Origin: Planctomycetota bacterium
GTDB taxonomy: Bacteria; Planctomycetota; Planctomycetia; Pirellulales; UBA7805
Assembly: GCA_003389215.1 (NCBI GenBank)
Contig: QQVP01000044.1
Span: 1 to 50,903 of the forward strand
DNA length: 50,903 nucleotides
Reading direction: 5' to 3'
Below the pieces are notes generated by a model. It made no database searches and was not told the DNA's origin. It was given only the letters and a program-made list of their open reading frames with translations. The translations under genes and the position numbers were made by a program. Below are positions 26,625 through 35,769 of the stretch, piece after piece. The first letter of the stretch is position 1; every line of letters begins with the position of its first letter.

Positions 26625-28487
26625 CTACTGGCGTACAAGGTTGTGATCGGGCGGGCGGTTCACGCGGGCTTCACGATTAGCCGCCGGGGCCGCTGGTTTG
26701 GCTGCCGGTTCGGCGCGGCGCTCGAGCGAGACCTCGGCCGCCTCGCCCTCGGCCGAATCGTCACGGGCAAAGTTGTTGGCCTTGCCCCACTGCGTAAGGT
26801 CTTCGACCGTCTGCGAGACGCTCGGTTCCATGTAGTCAAGCACGGCTCGCGGATAGACGCCGAAGAGAATCGCAAAGATCACCAGCGGCACGGCAATCGA
26901 CCATTCGCGGGCCGTGATCGGCGTCAGTGCCTCGCCGTGCGGACCCTTGTATTCCGGACCGAGGTAGACCCGCTGCAGCGTCCACAAGATGTAGGCGGCC
27001 GTGAGGATCACCACCGCCGCGGAAATGATCGCCAAGGTCTTGCTGAACGGCCACACCGAGAGCACGACCAACACTTCGCCGATAAAGCCGCATAGCCCGG
27101 GCAGGCCCAAGCCGGCGAAGAAGATCACGATGGCCAGGCCGCTGTAGACCGGCATCTTGCCGAACAGGCCGCCGAACTTGTCGAGTTCGCGATGATGAAC
27201 GCGGTCGTAAACCACGCCCACCAGGAAGAACATGCCGGCCGAGCTGATGCCGTGGGCGATCATCTGGAACATGGCTCCGTTCATGCCCATCGACCAGTAG
27301 GAGGTCGCTCCGCCGTACATCACGCTGGCCACACCAATGCCGAGAATGACGTAGCCCATGTGCGAAACGGAACTGTAGGCGACCAGCCGCTTGAAGTCTT
27401 TTTGTGCGAGCGCCGCGAAGGCCCCGTAGACCATGCTCAAGGCTCCGATGCCGCAAACCCACCAGGCCAGGTCGAAGGCCGCCTCGGGGCAGATGGGATA
27501 GCAGATGCGAATGATGCCGTAGCCGCCCATCTTCAAGAGCACCCCGGCCAGGATCATCGAGATCGGCGTGGGGGCCTCGACGTGGGCATCCGGCAACCAC
27601 GTATGCACCGGCACGCTCGGCACCTTGATCGCGAAACCAATGAACAGCAGCACGAAGGCCCACCACTGCAGCGAGTAACCGCCCTCGCCGAAGACCGGCC
27701 GGCTGAACAGCTCGGTGTGCTGACCCATCAATTGCAGGGCTAGGATGTTGAACGTGTGCCGGGCTCCTTCAGAGGCCTTCATCTCTGCCCGCCAGGCATC
27801 GGCCTGGGCCGCGTCCGTCACGAGTCCGGCGGCAACGAGCTGACCGTTGTCGATGGCCGAGCTTTCAGCGAGCACCTTCAAATCGCTTTTGAAGTACAGC
27901 ATCAAGATTGCGATCAGCATCAGCACGCTACCGAGCAGCGTGTAGAGGAAGAACTTGATCGCGGCGTATTCCTTTCGCGGACCGCCCCAGACGCCGATCA
28001 GAAAGTACATCGGCAGCAGCATCACTTCCCAGAACACGTAGAACAGGAAGAAGTCGAGCGCCAAGAAGACGCCGATCATGCCCGTCTCGAGCAGCAGAAA
28101 CAGCACGCAATAGGCCCGCACGTACTTGTTGATCGGCCAGCTGGCGGCCATCGCCAGCACGCTGATGAACGTGGTGAGCAGCACCAGCGGAAAGCTGATG
28201 CCGTCGAAGCCCATGAAATACTCGATGTTGAACGTGGGAATCCACCCCACGTTGAACACGCTTTGCATCTTGTTGACGGCCTCGGGATCGAACGAGAAGC
28301 TGCTCTCCTGCATGCCGGGAATCGCCAGCAGGATGGAGACCACCAGCGTGGCCAGCGTCACGCCCAGGGCGATCCGCTTGATCGCCTCCGGGTTCGACCG
28401 GGGCACGATCGGCAGCATCAAGAACAGGGCTCCCGCCGCCGGCAGAAACACCAATACGCTCAACCACAACAGGGCTGCATTTTCCAT
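26625..28487 (-). CDS. nuoM: NADH-quinone oxidoreductase subunit M
   Basis: Proton-translocating antiporter-like subunit of complex I. 620 residues, about 100 more than usual. FYVFWEVMLLPMYFLIG carries the conserved TM5 Glu, and FAIKVPSVPVHTWLPDAHVEAPTPISMILAGVLLKMGGYG carries the TM7 Lys and the discontinuous helix. Extra length comes from a soluble loop after TM6 (about 205-270, AIDNGQLVAAGLVTDAAQADAW) and a charged Ala/Pro/Arg-rich C-terminal tail after residue about 570. ATG at 28487 with GGAAAGA upstream. Separated from nuoL by a 15-bp tandem array, the only sizeable gap in the nuoH-N run. Confidence 0.96.
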   Translation of the reverse strand: MENAALLWLSVLVFLPAAGALFLMLPIVPRSNPEAIKRIALGVTLATLVVSILLAIPGMQESSFSFDPEAVNKMQSVFNVGWIPTFNIEYFMGFDGISFPLVLLTTFISVLAMAASWPINKYVRAYCVLFLLLETGMIGVFLALDFFLFYVFWEVMLLPMYFLIGVWGGPRKEYAAIKFFLYTLLGSVLMLIAILMLYFKSDLKVLAESSAIDNGQLVAAGLVTDAAQADAWRAEMKASEGARHTFNILALQLMGQHTELFSRPVFGEGGYSLQWWAFVLLFIGFAIKVPSVPVHTWLPDAHVEAPTPISMILAGVLLKMGGYGIIRICYPICPEAAFDLAWWVCGIGALSMVYGAFAALAQKDFKRLVAYSSVSHMGYVILGIGVASVMYGGATSYWSMGMNGAMFQMIAHGISSAGMFFLVGVVYDRVHHRELDKFGGLFGKMPVYSGLAIVIFFAGLGLPGLCGFIGEVLVVLSVWPFSKTLAIISAAVVILTAAYILWTLQRVYLGPEYKGPHGEALTPITAREWSIAVPLVIFAILFGVYPRAVLDYMEPSVSQTVEDLTQWGKANNFARDDSAEGEAAEVSLERRAEPAAKPAAPAANREARVNRPPDHNLVRQ

Positions 28488-28527
28488 CGTCTTGTCTTTC
28501 CGACTCGTTGGTTCGCGTTGGTCGCGG

Positions 28528-28722
28528 TTATTTGTCTGTGTTCGTTGTCTCGCTCAACTGGCATTCACTCAACTGGCATTCACTCAACTGGCATTCACTC
28601 AACTGGCATTCACTCAACTGGCATTCACTCAACTGGCATTCACTCAACTGGCATTCACTCAACTGGCATTCACTCATGTGGCATTCACTCATGTGGCATT
28701 CACTCATGTGGCACGCGCTCAT
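28528..28722 (-). CDS. Possible small repetitive Cys-rich peptide overlapping the nuoL stop
   Basis: The nuoL stop reads GGATGAGC, so an ATG overlaps it (ATGA) and opens a 64-codon frame ending TAA at 28528. The predicted peptide is MSACH, MSECH, MSECH, MSECQ, then seven LSECQ units and LSETTNTDK: eleven Cys at a spacing of five. It is the direct product of the 15-bp tandem array, which leaves this frame open. The ATGA overlap would allow coupled translation after nuoL, but nothing else supports expression, and the array may be a non-coding minisatellite. Confidence 0.25.
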   Translation of the reverse strand: MSACHMSECHMSECHMSECQLSECQLSECQLSECQLSECQLSECQLSECQLSECQLSETTNTDK

Positions 28723-28725
28723 CCG
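28551..28725. repeat. 15-bp tandem array between nuoL and nuoM
   Basis: Ten full units from 28561 to 28710: seven GCATTCACTCAACTG, then three GCATTCACTCATGTG. A partial unit lies to the left (28551-28560), and a degenerate one (28711-28725) includes the nuoL stop codon. In the nuoL frame each unit gives an in-frame TGA. The period is too short and spacer-free for a CRISPR array. Confidence 0.97.
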
Positions 28726-31109
28726 GCAAATCCGAAGGTGGCCAAAATAAACAACGCCACCGTGCCGACCACGATCAGCACGATGTATTGCCGCAGGTTC
28801 CCCGTCTGCACGGCGCGGAACGCCAGCCCGATCGCGTAGATCTTGCGGGCGGTCCAGTTCACCAGCCCGTCGACGAACAGCCGGTCGATCCAGGTGTCGA
28901 AGCCGACGCAGAACCAGCGTGTGCCGGCCGCCAGGTTGTCGATGAGCCAGTCGATCAGGTTCTTGTCGATGCCGGCGATGATCCGCGAGAAGAAAAACGT
29001 CGGCTGCACGAACAGGCGATCGTATAGCTCGTCGAACCACCACTTGCCCAGCAGGAAGCGGTAGATCGGGCGGAACATGTCGGCCACCTCACGGGGGTTC
29101 ACCAACCGCCACCAGTAGATGCAGCAGGCCAGCAGCAGCCCCCCCATGGCCGTGCCGAAGGCGATCAGCCCCGCTTGGGTGTGAATTCGCGCGGTGTGCG
29201 AATCGTGTTCGTAGGGAATCGACAACCAAGTCGCACCGGCGGCGTCTTCCGCGGTGCGGGCCTGGTGATCGTCCGCGGGGCGGGCCTCGTCGAGTGCCGC
29301 GGTGAGCGGGGCCGTCGTCATGTCGAGGCTCGTCAGCGGCGTCGCCACGAAAATCGCGAAGAACGAAAGAACCAGCAGCGGATAGGTCATCACCTTGGGC
29401 GATTCGTGGGCATGCTCGTAGCGATGCGCATCGCGGGGCTCGCCCAGGAAGGTCATGAACCACAGCCGGAACATGTAGAACGCCGTAATCGCGGCGCCGC
29501 CCGCGGCGACGAAGAACATCAGGCGAAACAGCCCGTTCTCGTCCTGCTCGGCAAACAGCATCGCTTGGGCCAGGATCGCGTCCTTCGAGTAGTAGCCCGA
29601 CAGGCCAATCACCAGGGGAATGCCGGCGCCGATAATCGCCAGACAGCCGACGAGCATCGTGTAGGCGGTGATCGGCATCTTCTTCAATAGCCCGCCCATG
29701 TCGGTCATCTCGTTCGAGTGTACCGCGTGGATCACGGAGCCGGAGCACATGAAGAGCAGACTCTTGAAGAAGGCGTGTGTAATCAGGTGCAGCATGCCGG
29801 CCACCCAACCGCCGACGCCCAGGGCGAACATCATGTAGCCGAGCTGTGAAAGGGTCGAATAGGCCAGCACCCGTTTGATATCGGTGGCGGTAATCGCGAT
29901 GGTCGCCGCCATGAACAGCGTGAAGCAGCCGATCACGGCGATCGCCAGCAGCACTTCCGGGGTGAAGACGGGATAGAATCGTCCGACCAGGAACACGCCC
30001 GCCGCGACCATCGTCGCCGAGTGAACCAGGGCCGAGACGGGCGTCGGGCCTTCCATCGCGTCGGGAAGCCAGACGTGTAGCGGGAACTGGGCGCTCTTGC
30101 CGACGCAGCCGCAAAAGATGCCCAGGCCGGCAATAACCAACAGGCCGTAGCCGAGCTTGCTCGACTGCCACGCTTCGAGATTCTCGGCCGTCGCTTCTTC
30201 CCCGGCGGCCACCCGGTCCCGCACGGCGGCGTCGAACATGCCCTGCGGCACGACCAGCGGACGGGTCGCGTGCGCGGTGTGGTCGCCGTGGTGATCGCTC
30301 TGGTCGCCGGCGTCCGCCTTGGGTGCGAGGGCCACAGTCGCAAAGGGGCTCGCCGCCGCGTCGCGACCGGCGTGGTCGTCGTGATGGGCCACCTCGGGTC
30401 GGACCAGCGAGAAGATGCCAGGCTCGCCGTCGACATCGCCAAAGTTGAACGTGCCCAGCGTGGTGAACAGGACCATCAGACCGATGATCATGCCCATGTC
30501 GCCGACGCGGTTGACGATGAAGGCTTTGTTGGCCGCGGTCGAGGCACTCTTCCGCTCGATGTAAAACCCGATCAGGAAATAGGAACAGATGCCGACCAGC
30601 TCCCAGAACACGAACGTCATCGCGATGTTGCCCGAGATGACAATGCCCAGCATGCTGAAGCAGAACAGCGACAGGTACTGGAAGAAGCGGTGGAACCGGC
30701 CCGGGCGGGTCAGGTGCGAGCCGTCGGCCAGCGTCACCTCGTGGTCGGTCACATCATGCAGCTCTTCGTGCATGTAGCCGACCGCGTAGAAGTGGATGCA
30801 GGTGGCGATCAGCGTCACCATGCAGAACATGACCACGGTCAGCGTGTCGACGTAGTAGCCGATCGTCAGCTTGAGCGAGTCGAACTGGGCCAGCGTGTAC
30901 CATTCGCCGGCGAGGTACGGCTCGTCGATGCCGCGCCACTGGAACAGCGCGATCAGCGAGAGCACGAAGCCGCCGCCAATGGCCCCGATGGCCACGTACG
31001 AGGCGGCCTTGCCGGCTTTGCCCATCCGCGGACCGAACAGCAGGATCAGCGTAAAGCTGACCAGCGGCAGCAGCCACGCGGCGCCCAGAAGTGTGGGAAT
31101 GGTTTCCAT
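28719..31109 (-). CDS. nuoL: NADH-quinone oxidoreductase subunit L
   Basis: Terminal antiporter-like subunit with the lateral helix of complex I. 796 residues against a usual 610-660. Conserved features: FVFWELVGICSYFLIGFY (Glu170), NRVGDMGMIIG, GKSAQFPLHVWLPDAMEGPTPVSALVHSATMVAAGVFL (TM7 Lys) and the C-terminal lateral helix region. Two soluble insertions explain the size: about 113-141, and a larger one at about 225-320 with a His/Asp-rich stretch (AHHDDHAGRD, QSDHHGDHTAH at 241-280). A third charged segment (DDHQARTAEDAAG) lies near the C-terminal third. Its ATG directly follows the nuoK stop codon, and its own stop lies inside the tandem array. Confidence 0.97.
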   Translation of the reverse strand: METIPTLLGAAWLLPLVSFTLILLFGPRMGKAGKAASYVAIGAIGGGFVLSLIALFQWRGIDEPYLAGEWYTLAQFDSLKLTIGYYVDTLTVVMFCMVTLIATCIHFYAVGYMHEELHDVTDHEVTLADGSHLTRPGRFHRFFQYLSLFCFSMLGIVISGNIAMTFVFWELVGICSYFLIGFYIERKSASTAANKAFIVNRVGDMGMIIGLMVLFTTLGTFNFGDVDGEPGIFSLVRPEVAHHDDHAGRDAAASPFATVALAPKADAGDQSDHHGDHTAHATRPLVVPQGMFDAAVRDRVAAGEEATAENLEAWQSSKLGYGLLVIAGLGIFCGCVGKSAQFPLHVWLPDAMEGPTPVSALVHSATMVAAGVFLVGRFYPVFTPEVLLAIAVIGCFTLFMAATIAITATDIKRVLAYSTLSQLGYMMFALGVGGWVAGMLHLITHAFFKSLLFMCSGSVIHAVHSNEMTDMGGLLKKMPITAYTMLVGCLAIIGAGIPLVIGLSGYYSKDAILAQAMLFAEQDENGLFRLMFFVAAGGAAITAFYMFRLWFMTFLGEPRDAHRYEHAHESPKVMTYPLLVLSFFAIFVATPLTSLDMTTAPLTAALDEARPADDHQARTAEDAAGATWLSIPYEHDSHTARIHTQAGLIAFGTAMGGLLLACCIYWWRLVNPREVADMFRPIYRFLLGKWWFDELYDRLFVQPTFFFSRIIAGIDKNLIDWLIDNLAAGTRWFCVGFDTWIDRLFVDGLVNWTARKIYAIGLAFRAVQTGNLRQYIVLIVVGTVALFILATFGFAG

Positions 31110-31457
31110 CTAGCCTTTCAGCTCGTCGGCTTTGTCGACGTCGATCGTAGCGTGGTTGTTGTAGAAGTTGAGCACGATGGCCAGGGCCACGGCGGCCTCG
31201 GCCGCGGCCAGCACAATCACGAACAGGGCGATTACGTGGCCGTCGAGCCCGATGCCGTAATTCGGATTACGGGCCAGAAAGTCGCTGCCGAAGGCCACGA
31301 AGTTGACGTTCGCTCCGTTGAGCACCAGTTCGATGCCCATCAGCACGCCCAGGGCGTTGCGCTTCGTCGCCATGCAGACGGCACCGCTGACGAACATCAC
31401 CGCACCCACGATCAGGTAGTGGCTCAGTCCAACCGGTTCTGACAACAGTGATAACAC
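31110..31457 (-). CDS. nuoK: NADH-quinone oxidoreductase subunit K
   Basis: 115 residues, three membrane helices. It contributes to the proton path with conserved Glu in MGIELVLNGANVNFVAF and in VLAAAEAAVALAI. GTG start at 31457 with AAGGGA about 8 nt upstream. The stop TAG abuts the nuoL ATG with no gap, and nuoJ ends 20 bp upstream, so J-K-L are surely co-transcribed. Confidence 0.96.
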   Translation of the reverse strand: MLSLLSEPVGLSHYLIVGAVMFVSGAVCMATKRNALGVLMGIELVLNGANVNFVAFGSDFLARNPNYGIGLDGHVIALFVIVLAAAEAAVALAIVLNFYNNHATIDVDKADELKG

Positions 31458-31477
31458 GGGTTCGTCCCTTGGTCGTT

Positions 31478-32170
31478 CTAGGCGGCGTCGGCAAACCGCG
31501 ACTTGGCTCGTCGTCGGGCCCGAGCCAGGAAAGCGGCCCCCACCAACACCACGAGCAAATGAATCGAAATCACTTCGAACGGCATGACGTAGCCGGCCAG
31601 TCCCGCCCGCTTGCGTTCGTTCGTCTCTTCGAGCTTGTCGACCCGCACGCCGATCAGGGCCTGGCCAATGTTCGTGGCGGTCGGCCTCGATTCGACGGGC
31701 ACCGGCGGCAGCATGGCGACGGTCGGTTCTTCCTTGGCCATCACCACCGGCTGAATCGCGCCCGGCGGTTCGGCCCTCGTCGTCGCGTCTGCTTCGGCGG
31801 ACGGCATGTTGGCCCGCTCGCCGATCATCAACGCGGTCGGCACCAGAATCGCCAACATCGAACCGCCGACTAGCGCCGCGAGGATCCAGTCGCCACCACT
31901 CGTGCGAATCGAAATGAACGGGCTTTGCGCGGTCAGCATGACGCCGAAGACCAGCAGCACCAACGTGCCACCGACATAGAGCACCAGTTGCATCGCACCG
32001 ACAAAGTCAGCACCCGCCAGGAAGAACAATCCGGCCGTCGCGGCCAGTGAGATAATCAAGAAGAACGCCATCCGCACGACGTTCGACGAGAATACGACTC
32101 CCAGCGCAAAGGCACACGCAATGCCTGCGAACAGCAGGAAGAACAGCGTGTGCCAATTGATGGGGTCCAT
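31478..32170 (-). CDS. nuoJ: NADH-quinone oxidoreductase subunit J
   Basis: 230 residues, five membrane helices. FSSNVVRMAFFLIISLAATAGLFFLAGADFVGAMQLVLYVGGTLVLLVFGVML is the conserved core with the TM3 pi-bulge region. A soluble insertion of about 60 residues (IGERANMPSAEADATTRAEPPG..VESRPTATNIG) separates TM4 and TM5, a common place for lineage-specific extension. The start is 6 bp after the nuoH stop. Confidence 0.95.
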   Translation of the reverse strand: MDPINWHTLFFLLFAGIACAFALGVVFSSNVVRMAFFLIISLAATAGLFFLAGADFVGAMQLVLYVGGTLVLLVFGVMLTAQSPFISIRTSGGDWILAALVGGSMLAILVPTALMIGERANMPSAEADATTRAEPPGAIQPVVMAKEEPTVAMLPPVPVESRPTATNIGQALIGVRVDKLEETNERKRAGLAGYVMPFEVISIHLLVVLVGAAFLARARRRAKSRFADAA

Positions 32171-32176
32171 GCTCGT

Positions 32177-33439
32177 TTACTCCACCCGTGCCTGTGCGTC
32201 GTCCGTCATTTGTAAATCGTCGACACGAGCCTGTTTGTCGACCGCAGGTGTCGCTTTCGCCTCATCGCTCGGATGCCACGCCTCGCGCACCGAACCCGGT
32301 TCGAGGCTTCCCCAACCCAGGTCACGGGGGCTGGGCAATTGATACGCTTGCCAAACCATCACGCCAATAAACATCACGCCCACAATCGGCGTGCAATATT
32401 TCCAACAAGTCGTGATCACCTGATCGATCCGCAACCGCGGCAGCGTCCAGCGCGCCCACATCATCAAGGTCACGCCCAGAATGGCCTTGCCAAGGAACAT
32501 GATCGTGCCCAGCAGATTGGCCACCACGAAGGCGAACCCGCTCAGCTGCGAGGCATGCTCGCCGCCGATCATGGCCACCACCGGGATCGGTCCGTTCCAA
32601 CCGCCGCAGAACAGGATGGCACCGAGAGCACTGACCAGCAACATCGAGCCGTATTCGGCCATGAAGAAGAAGCTCCACCGCAGGCCGGAGTACTCGGTGT
32701 GGAAGCCGGCGACCAGCTCGCTTTCCGCCTCGGCCAGGTCGAACGGAGCCCGATTCACGCTGGCCGTGGCACAGGTGAAGTAGACGAACGCGGTAATGAA
32801 CGTAAACGGATCGTGAAAGAGAAACCAGTTCGTAAACCAGCCCGCTTGTTCGTTGCCAATCTTGATCAGGTCCATCGTGCCCGCGATCATCACCGGGATC
32901 ACGATGCAGAGGCCCAGCGGCACTTCGTAACTGATCACCTGGGCCGCCTCGCGCATGGCCCCGAACAGGGACCACTTCGACGCGGAGGCATAACCGGCCA
33001 GAATCACGCCGAAGACTTCCAGACCCAACACCGCCGTGATGAAGAACACGGCCACGTTCAGTTCCAAGCCGACCCAACCGGTGGCAAAGGGCAAGGCGAT
33101 GAACGCGCCGAACGACGCGCAGAAGGCCACATACGGAGCGAGCCGAAACAGCAGCCCGTCGGCGCCGCCCGGCATCAGGTCTTCCTTGGCGATGAGCTTG
33201 ATGCCGTCGGCCAGGGTTTGCAGCCAGCCGAAGCGCCCGCCGACCCGCGTCGGACCGAGGCGATCTTGAATCCGCCCCGCGATCTTGCGCTCCATCCAGA
33301 TGAACAGCAGCGCGCCGACCGCGATCAAATTAAGGATCAAGAAGGCCGCCCACAGCGCGACGATCACCTGGCCGGGTACGGCCAGGGCCGCCTCCGTCGG
33401 AGAGAATCCGAATATCTTCTCGTTGATAAACTCGACCAC
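32177..33439 (-). CDS. nuoH: NADH-quinone oxidoreductase subunit H
   Basis: Forms the quinone entry chamber at the junction of the peripheral and membrane arms. 420 residues from the GTG at 33439 (VEFINEKIFGF). Conserved segments: FIWMERKIAGRIQDRLGPTRVGGRFGWLQTLADGIKLIAKEDLMP, GYASASKWSLFGAMREAAQVISYEVPLG and NRAPFDLAEAESELVAGFHTEYSG, with the acidic residues of the E-channel. The frame stays open to 33766, but those residues do not look like NuoH. A charged C-terminal tail (about 375-420) is extra. A 349-bp gap separates it from nuoD. Confidence 0.95.
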   Translation of the reverse strand: MVEFINEKIFGFSPTEAALAVPGQVIVALWAAFLILNLIAVGALLFIWMERKIAGRIQDRLGPTRVGGRFGWLQTLADGIKLIAKEDLMPGGADGLLFRLAPYVAFCASFGAFIALPFATGWVGLELNVAVFFITAVLGLEVFGVILAGYASASKWSLFGAMREAAQVISYEVPLGLCIVIPVMIAGTMDLIKIGNEQAGWFTNWFLFHDPFTFITAFVYFTCATASVNRAPFDLAEAESELVAGFHTEYSGLRWSFFFMAEYGSMLLVSALGAILFCGGWNGPIPVVAMIGGEHASQLSGFAFVVANLLGTIMFLGKAILGVTLMMWARWTLPRLRIDQVITTCWKYCTPIVGVMFIGVMVWQAYQLPSPRDLGWGSLEPGSVREAWHPSDEAKATPAVDKQARVDDLQMTDDAQARVE

Positions 33440-33788
33440 GGTCCGAACCGTTCTCGCGGACGGTCTCTTGGCGGCGCGACGATGGGCCGGCAATCGACCG
33501 ACCGAACGCCGCCACTGCGGCAGATGCCTCGTCGCGCGAAACCACCCTCCGTGCTCTCCGCGACGCGACTGAGATTGTGAAATATGGCACAGGCGGACCC
33601 GGTTCGACAAGCCCCGTAAGTGCCTCCTCCCGCATGGGCTTTGGCCGTGCCGACTCGCGCGCGAAGCGAACCGGCGAGAGACCGCTGCGGGGTCAAGCAG
33701 GGAGAGCTGGGAAACGCCGCGCCCCAGTCGCGAACCAGTCCGTCGCGGATCGGTCCGCACTGACACAAGATGGTCTTCGGGTGCCGAC
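33440..33788. other. Gene-free gap between nuoD and nuoH
   Basis: 349 bp without a supported gene. Too short for nuoG and without the Cys motif of NuoB. No clear terminator or promoter, so nuoD and nuoH may still be on one transcript. Confidence 0.45.
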
Positions 33789-34991
33789 CTACCGATCGAT
33801 CTCGCCCATCACGATGTCGAGCGAGCCGACGATGGCCGCCACGTCGGCCAACAGCACCCCGCGACAGAGTTCGTGCGTTACCGAGAGATTGCAGAAACAG
33901 CTGCTCCGCGCGCGAACCCGCCACGGAATCGAGCTTCCGTCGCTGACCAGGTAGAAGCCCATCTGGCCGCGAGGAGCCTCGGTCTCGAGATAAGCTTCGC
34001 CCTTGGGCAGCTTCTGCGAGAGCTTGATCGGCTCGCCATAAGAGCCGCTGGCCGTGCTGTAGCGGTCGATGGCCTGACGCACCAGATCGATCGCCTGTCG
34101 CACCTCGAGCATGCGGACGTAGAAGCGGTGCCAACAGTCGCCTAGCTCGGCCGCCTCGGGAATCGGCGGGTACTCGTGATCCTTGGGGTATTGCCCGTCC
34201 TTCTCGACGATCACCTCGAAGGCGTAGCCGTCGTACATGTGGGTGTACCACTCTTCGCCGTCCCGACGCAGGTCCTGATCGACCCCGCTACCGCGGAGGA
34301 CCGGGCCGGTGCAGCCGTAGTCGATGGCCATCTCGGGCGGCAGAACGCCGATCCCGGCCGTACGGCGGACGAAGATGGCGTTGTTGGTGAGCAGGGCATG
34401 GCATTCGTCGATGACCGGCAACAGCCCGTCGAGAAACGCCTCGCACTTGGCCAGCCAGCCCGCCGGCAGATCGGCCGTGGCTCCGCCCGGCGTGAGGTAG
34501 CTGTACGTCAGGCGGGCACCGCAGGTCTCCTCGAACAGATCGAGGATCTTTTCCCGCTCGCGAAACGCATACAGAAACGGGCTGAAGCTCCCCAGGTCCA
34601 AGCCGTAGGTGCCCATGCCGACCAGGTGGCTGGCGATGCGGCCCATCTCGGCGATGATCACCCGGAGGTGCTTCGCCTTCTCGGGAAGCTGCAGGTTCAT
34701 CAGCTTCTCGACCGCCAGCGCCCAACCGAGATTCATATTCATCCCGGCCAGGTAGTCCATGCGATCGGTGTAGGGCACCCATTGCCGCGGCGTCAGATTC
34801 TCGCCAATCTTTTCCGCGCAGCGATGCAGATAGCCGATGTGGGGCGTCGTCTCCGAGACGATCTCACCGTCGGTACGCAGCACCAGCCGCAGCACGCCGT
34901 GGGTGCTCGGATGCTGCGGGCCCATGTTGATGAGCATCTCGTCCGTGCGGACGTCGAACTCGACAATGCGGGGATCTTCGACGGTAGCCAT
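33789..34991 (-). CDS. nuoD: NADH-quinone oxidoreductase subunit D
   Basis: The 49-kDa subunit; with NuoB it forms the quinone reduction site. 400 residues, full length. N-terminal MLINMGPQHPSTHGVLRLVLRTDGE contains the conserved loop (His of HPSTHG). Also present are YLHRCAEKIGENLTPRQWVPYTDRMDY, RIASHLVGMGTYGLDLG and the C-terminal PRGQMGFYLVSDGSSIPWRVRARSSCF ending DIVMGEIDR. ATG 34991 was chosen over an in-frame ATG at 35015 by homology. 36 bp after nuoC. Confidence 0.97.
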   Translation of the reverse strand: MATVEDPRIVEFDVRTDEMLINMGPQHPSTHGVLRLVLRTDGEIVSETTPHIGYLHRCAEKIGENLTPRQWVPYTDRMDYLAGMNMNLGWALAVEKLMNLQLPEKAKHLRVIIAEMGRIASHLVGMGTYGLDLGSFSPFLYAFREREKILDLFEETCGARLTYSYLTPGGATADLPAGWLAKCEAFLDGLLPVIDECHALLTNNAIFVRRTAGIGVLPPEMAIDYGCTGPVLRGSGVDQDLRRDGEEWYTHMYDGYAFEVIVEKDGQYPKDHEYPPIPEAAELGDCWHRFYVRMLEVRQAIDLVRQAIDRYSTASGSYGEPIKLSQKLPKGEAYLETEAPRGQMGFYLVSDGSSIPWRVRARSSCFCNLSVTHELCRGVLLADVAAIVGSLDIVMGEIDR

Positions 34992-35027
34992 GGAAATCTC
35001 TCTTCGTTCGCCCACCCGGGTTCGCGT

Positions 35028-35558
35028 CTAGCGGCCGCGGATGCCGTGATACTCCAGCGGTAGTTCGTAGTCCTTGCGGAGCGGATGACCGACCCAGTCC
35101 TCGGGGCAGAGTATCCGCTTGTGATCGGGATGGCCCGTGAAACGCACGCCCGAGAGATCGTAGACCTCGCGTTCGTGCCAGTCGGCGGTACGCCAGACTC
35201 CGGCCACCGACGGCACCTCAGGCAGCTCGCCCTCGGTGTCGTCTTTCCAACGGGGCAGCATCACCTTGAGCACCAGGCTCACCTTGTTCGGCACGCTCCA
35301 GAGGTGATAGACGACCTCCAGGTGCGGATCCCAAGGGACCTTGGCCGCCTTCTTCTCATCCGGCTCGAAGTAATCGACGCAAGTGATGCAGGAGAGCATG
35401 TCGAACCGCAACTGGTCGTCTTCCTTGAGGAAGCGGCAGACGTCGACAAGCCCCTCAGGCCTAACCGCAATCCACGGATCGATCGCCTCCAGGTCCGCGC
35501 CGGTTACCTGGTCGGGAAACTTGGCCTTGAGTTGATCGACGAGGTTCGTTCCGCTCAT
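35028..35558 (-). CDS. nuoC: NADH-quinone oxidoreductase subunit C
   Basis: The 30-kDa peripheral-arm subunit. 176 residues from ATG 35558 (MSGTNLVDQLKAKFPDQV). The family signature is clear: DWHEREVYDLSGVRFTGHPDHKRILCPEDWVGHPLRKDYELPLEYHGIRG. DMLSCITCVDYF is the usual central block. The frame extends upstream to 35666 with Ser/Pro-rich sequence that is not family-like. Kept separate from nuoD, not fused. 211 bp of gene-free sequence lies between it and nuoA, where nuoB would be expected. Confidence 0.96.
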   Translation of the reverse strand: MSGTNLVDQLKAKFPDQVTGADLEAIDPWIAVRPEGLVDVCRFLKEDDQLRFDMLSCITCVDYFEPDEKKAAKVPWDPHLEVVYHLWSVPNKVSLVLKVMLPRWKDDTEGELPEVPSVAGVWRTADWHEREVYDLSGVRFTGHPDHKRILCPEDWVGHPLRKDYELPLEYHGIRGR

Positions 35559-35769
35559 CGCACGCTCTTGGTTAGAGGAAGGGACCGTTGGGTTTACTTG
35601 GTGAGAGGTTGACGGCTCAGCCGGCGATTCGGCCGCCTTGGACCGAGAAACTGTCCGCCTTGCCATTGTAGGCCTGGCCGGTGCTCGTGACAGGCGGCGA
35701 TGTTGGCCAAGGTCAAGTTAGCGGGGCCAAGATCGACTTCGCGGCCAAGCCCCAAGCAACCTCGTTCGG

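Noticed and set aside
28551..28725. CRISPR array
   Set aside because: The period is 15 bp with no spacers and no cas genes; it is a plain tandem repeat.
33440..33788. N-terminal extension of nuoH, or a separate small gene
   Set aside because: The frame is open, but the residues are Arg-rich with no match to NuoH or another family.
35559..35769. A hidden nuoB between nuoA and nuoC
   Set aside because: 211 bp is too short for nuoB (about 160 codons or more), and no CC..E/C motif is seen in any frame.
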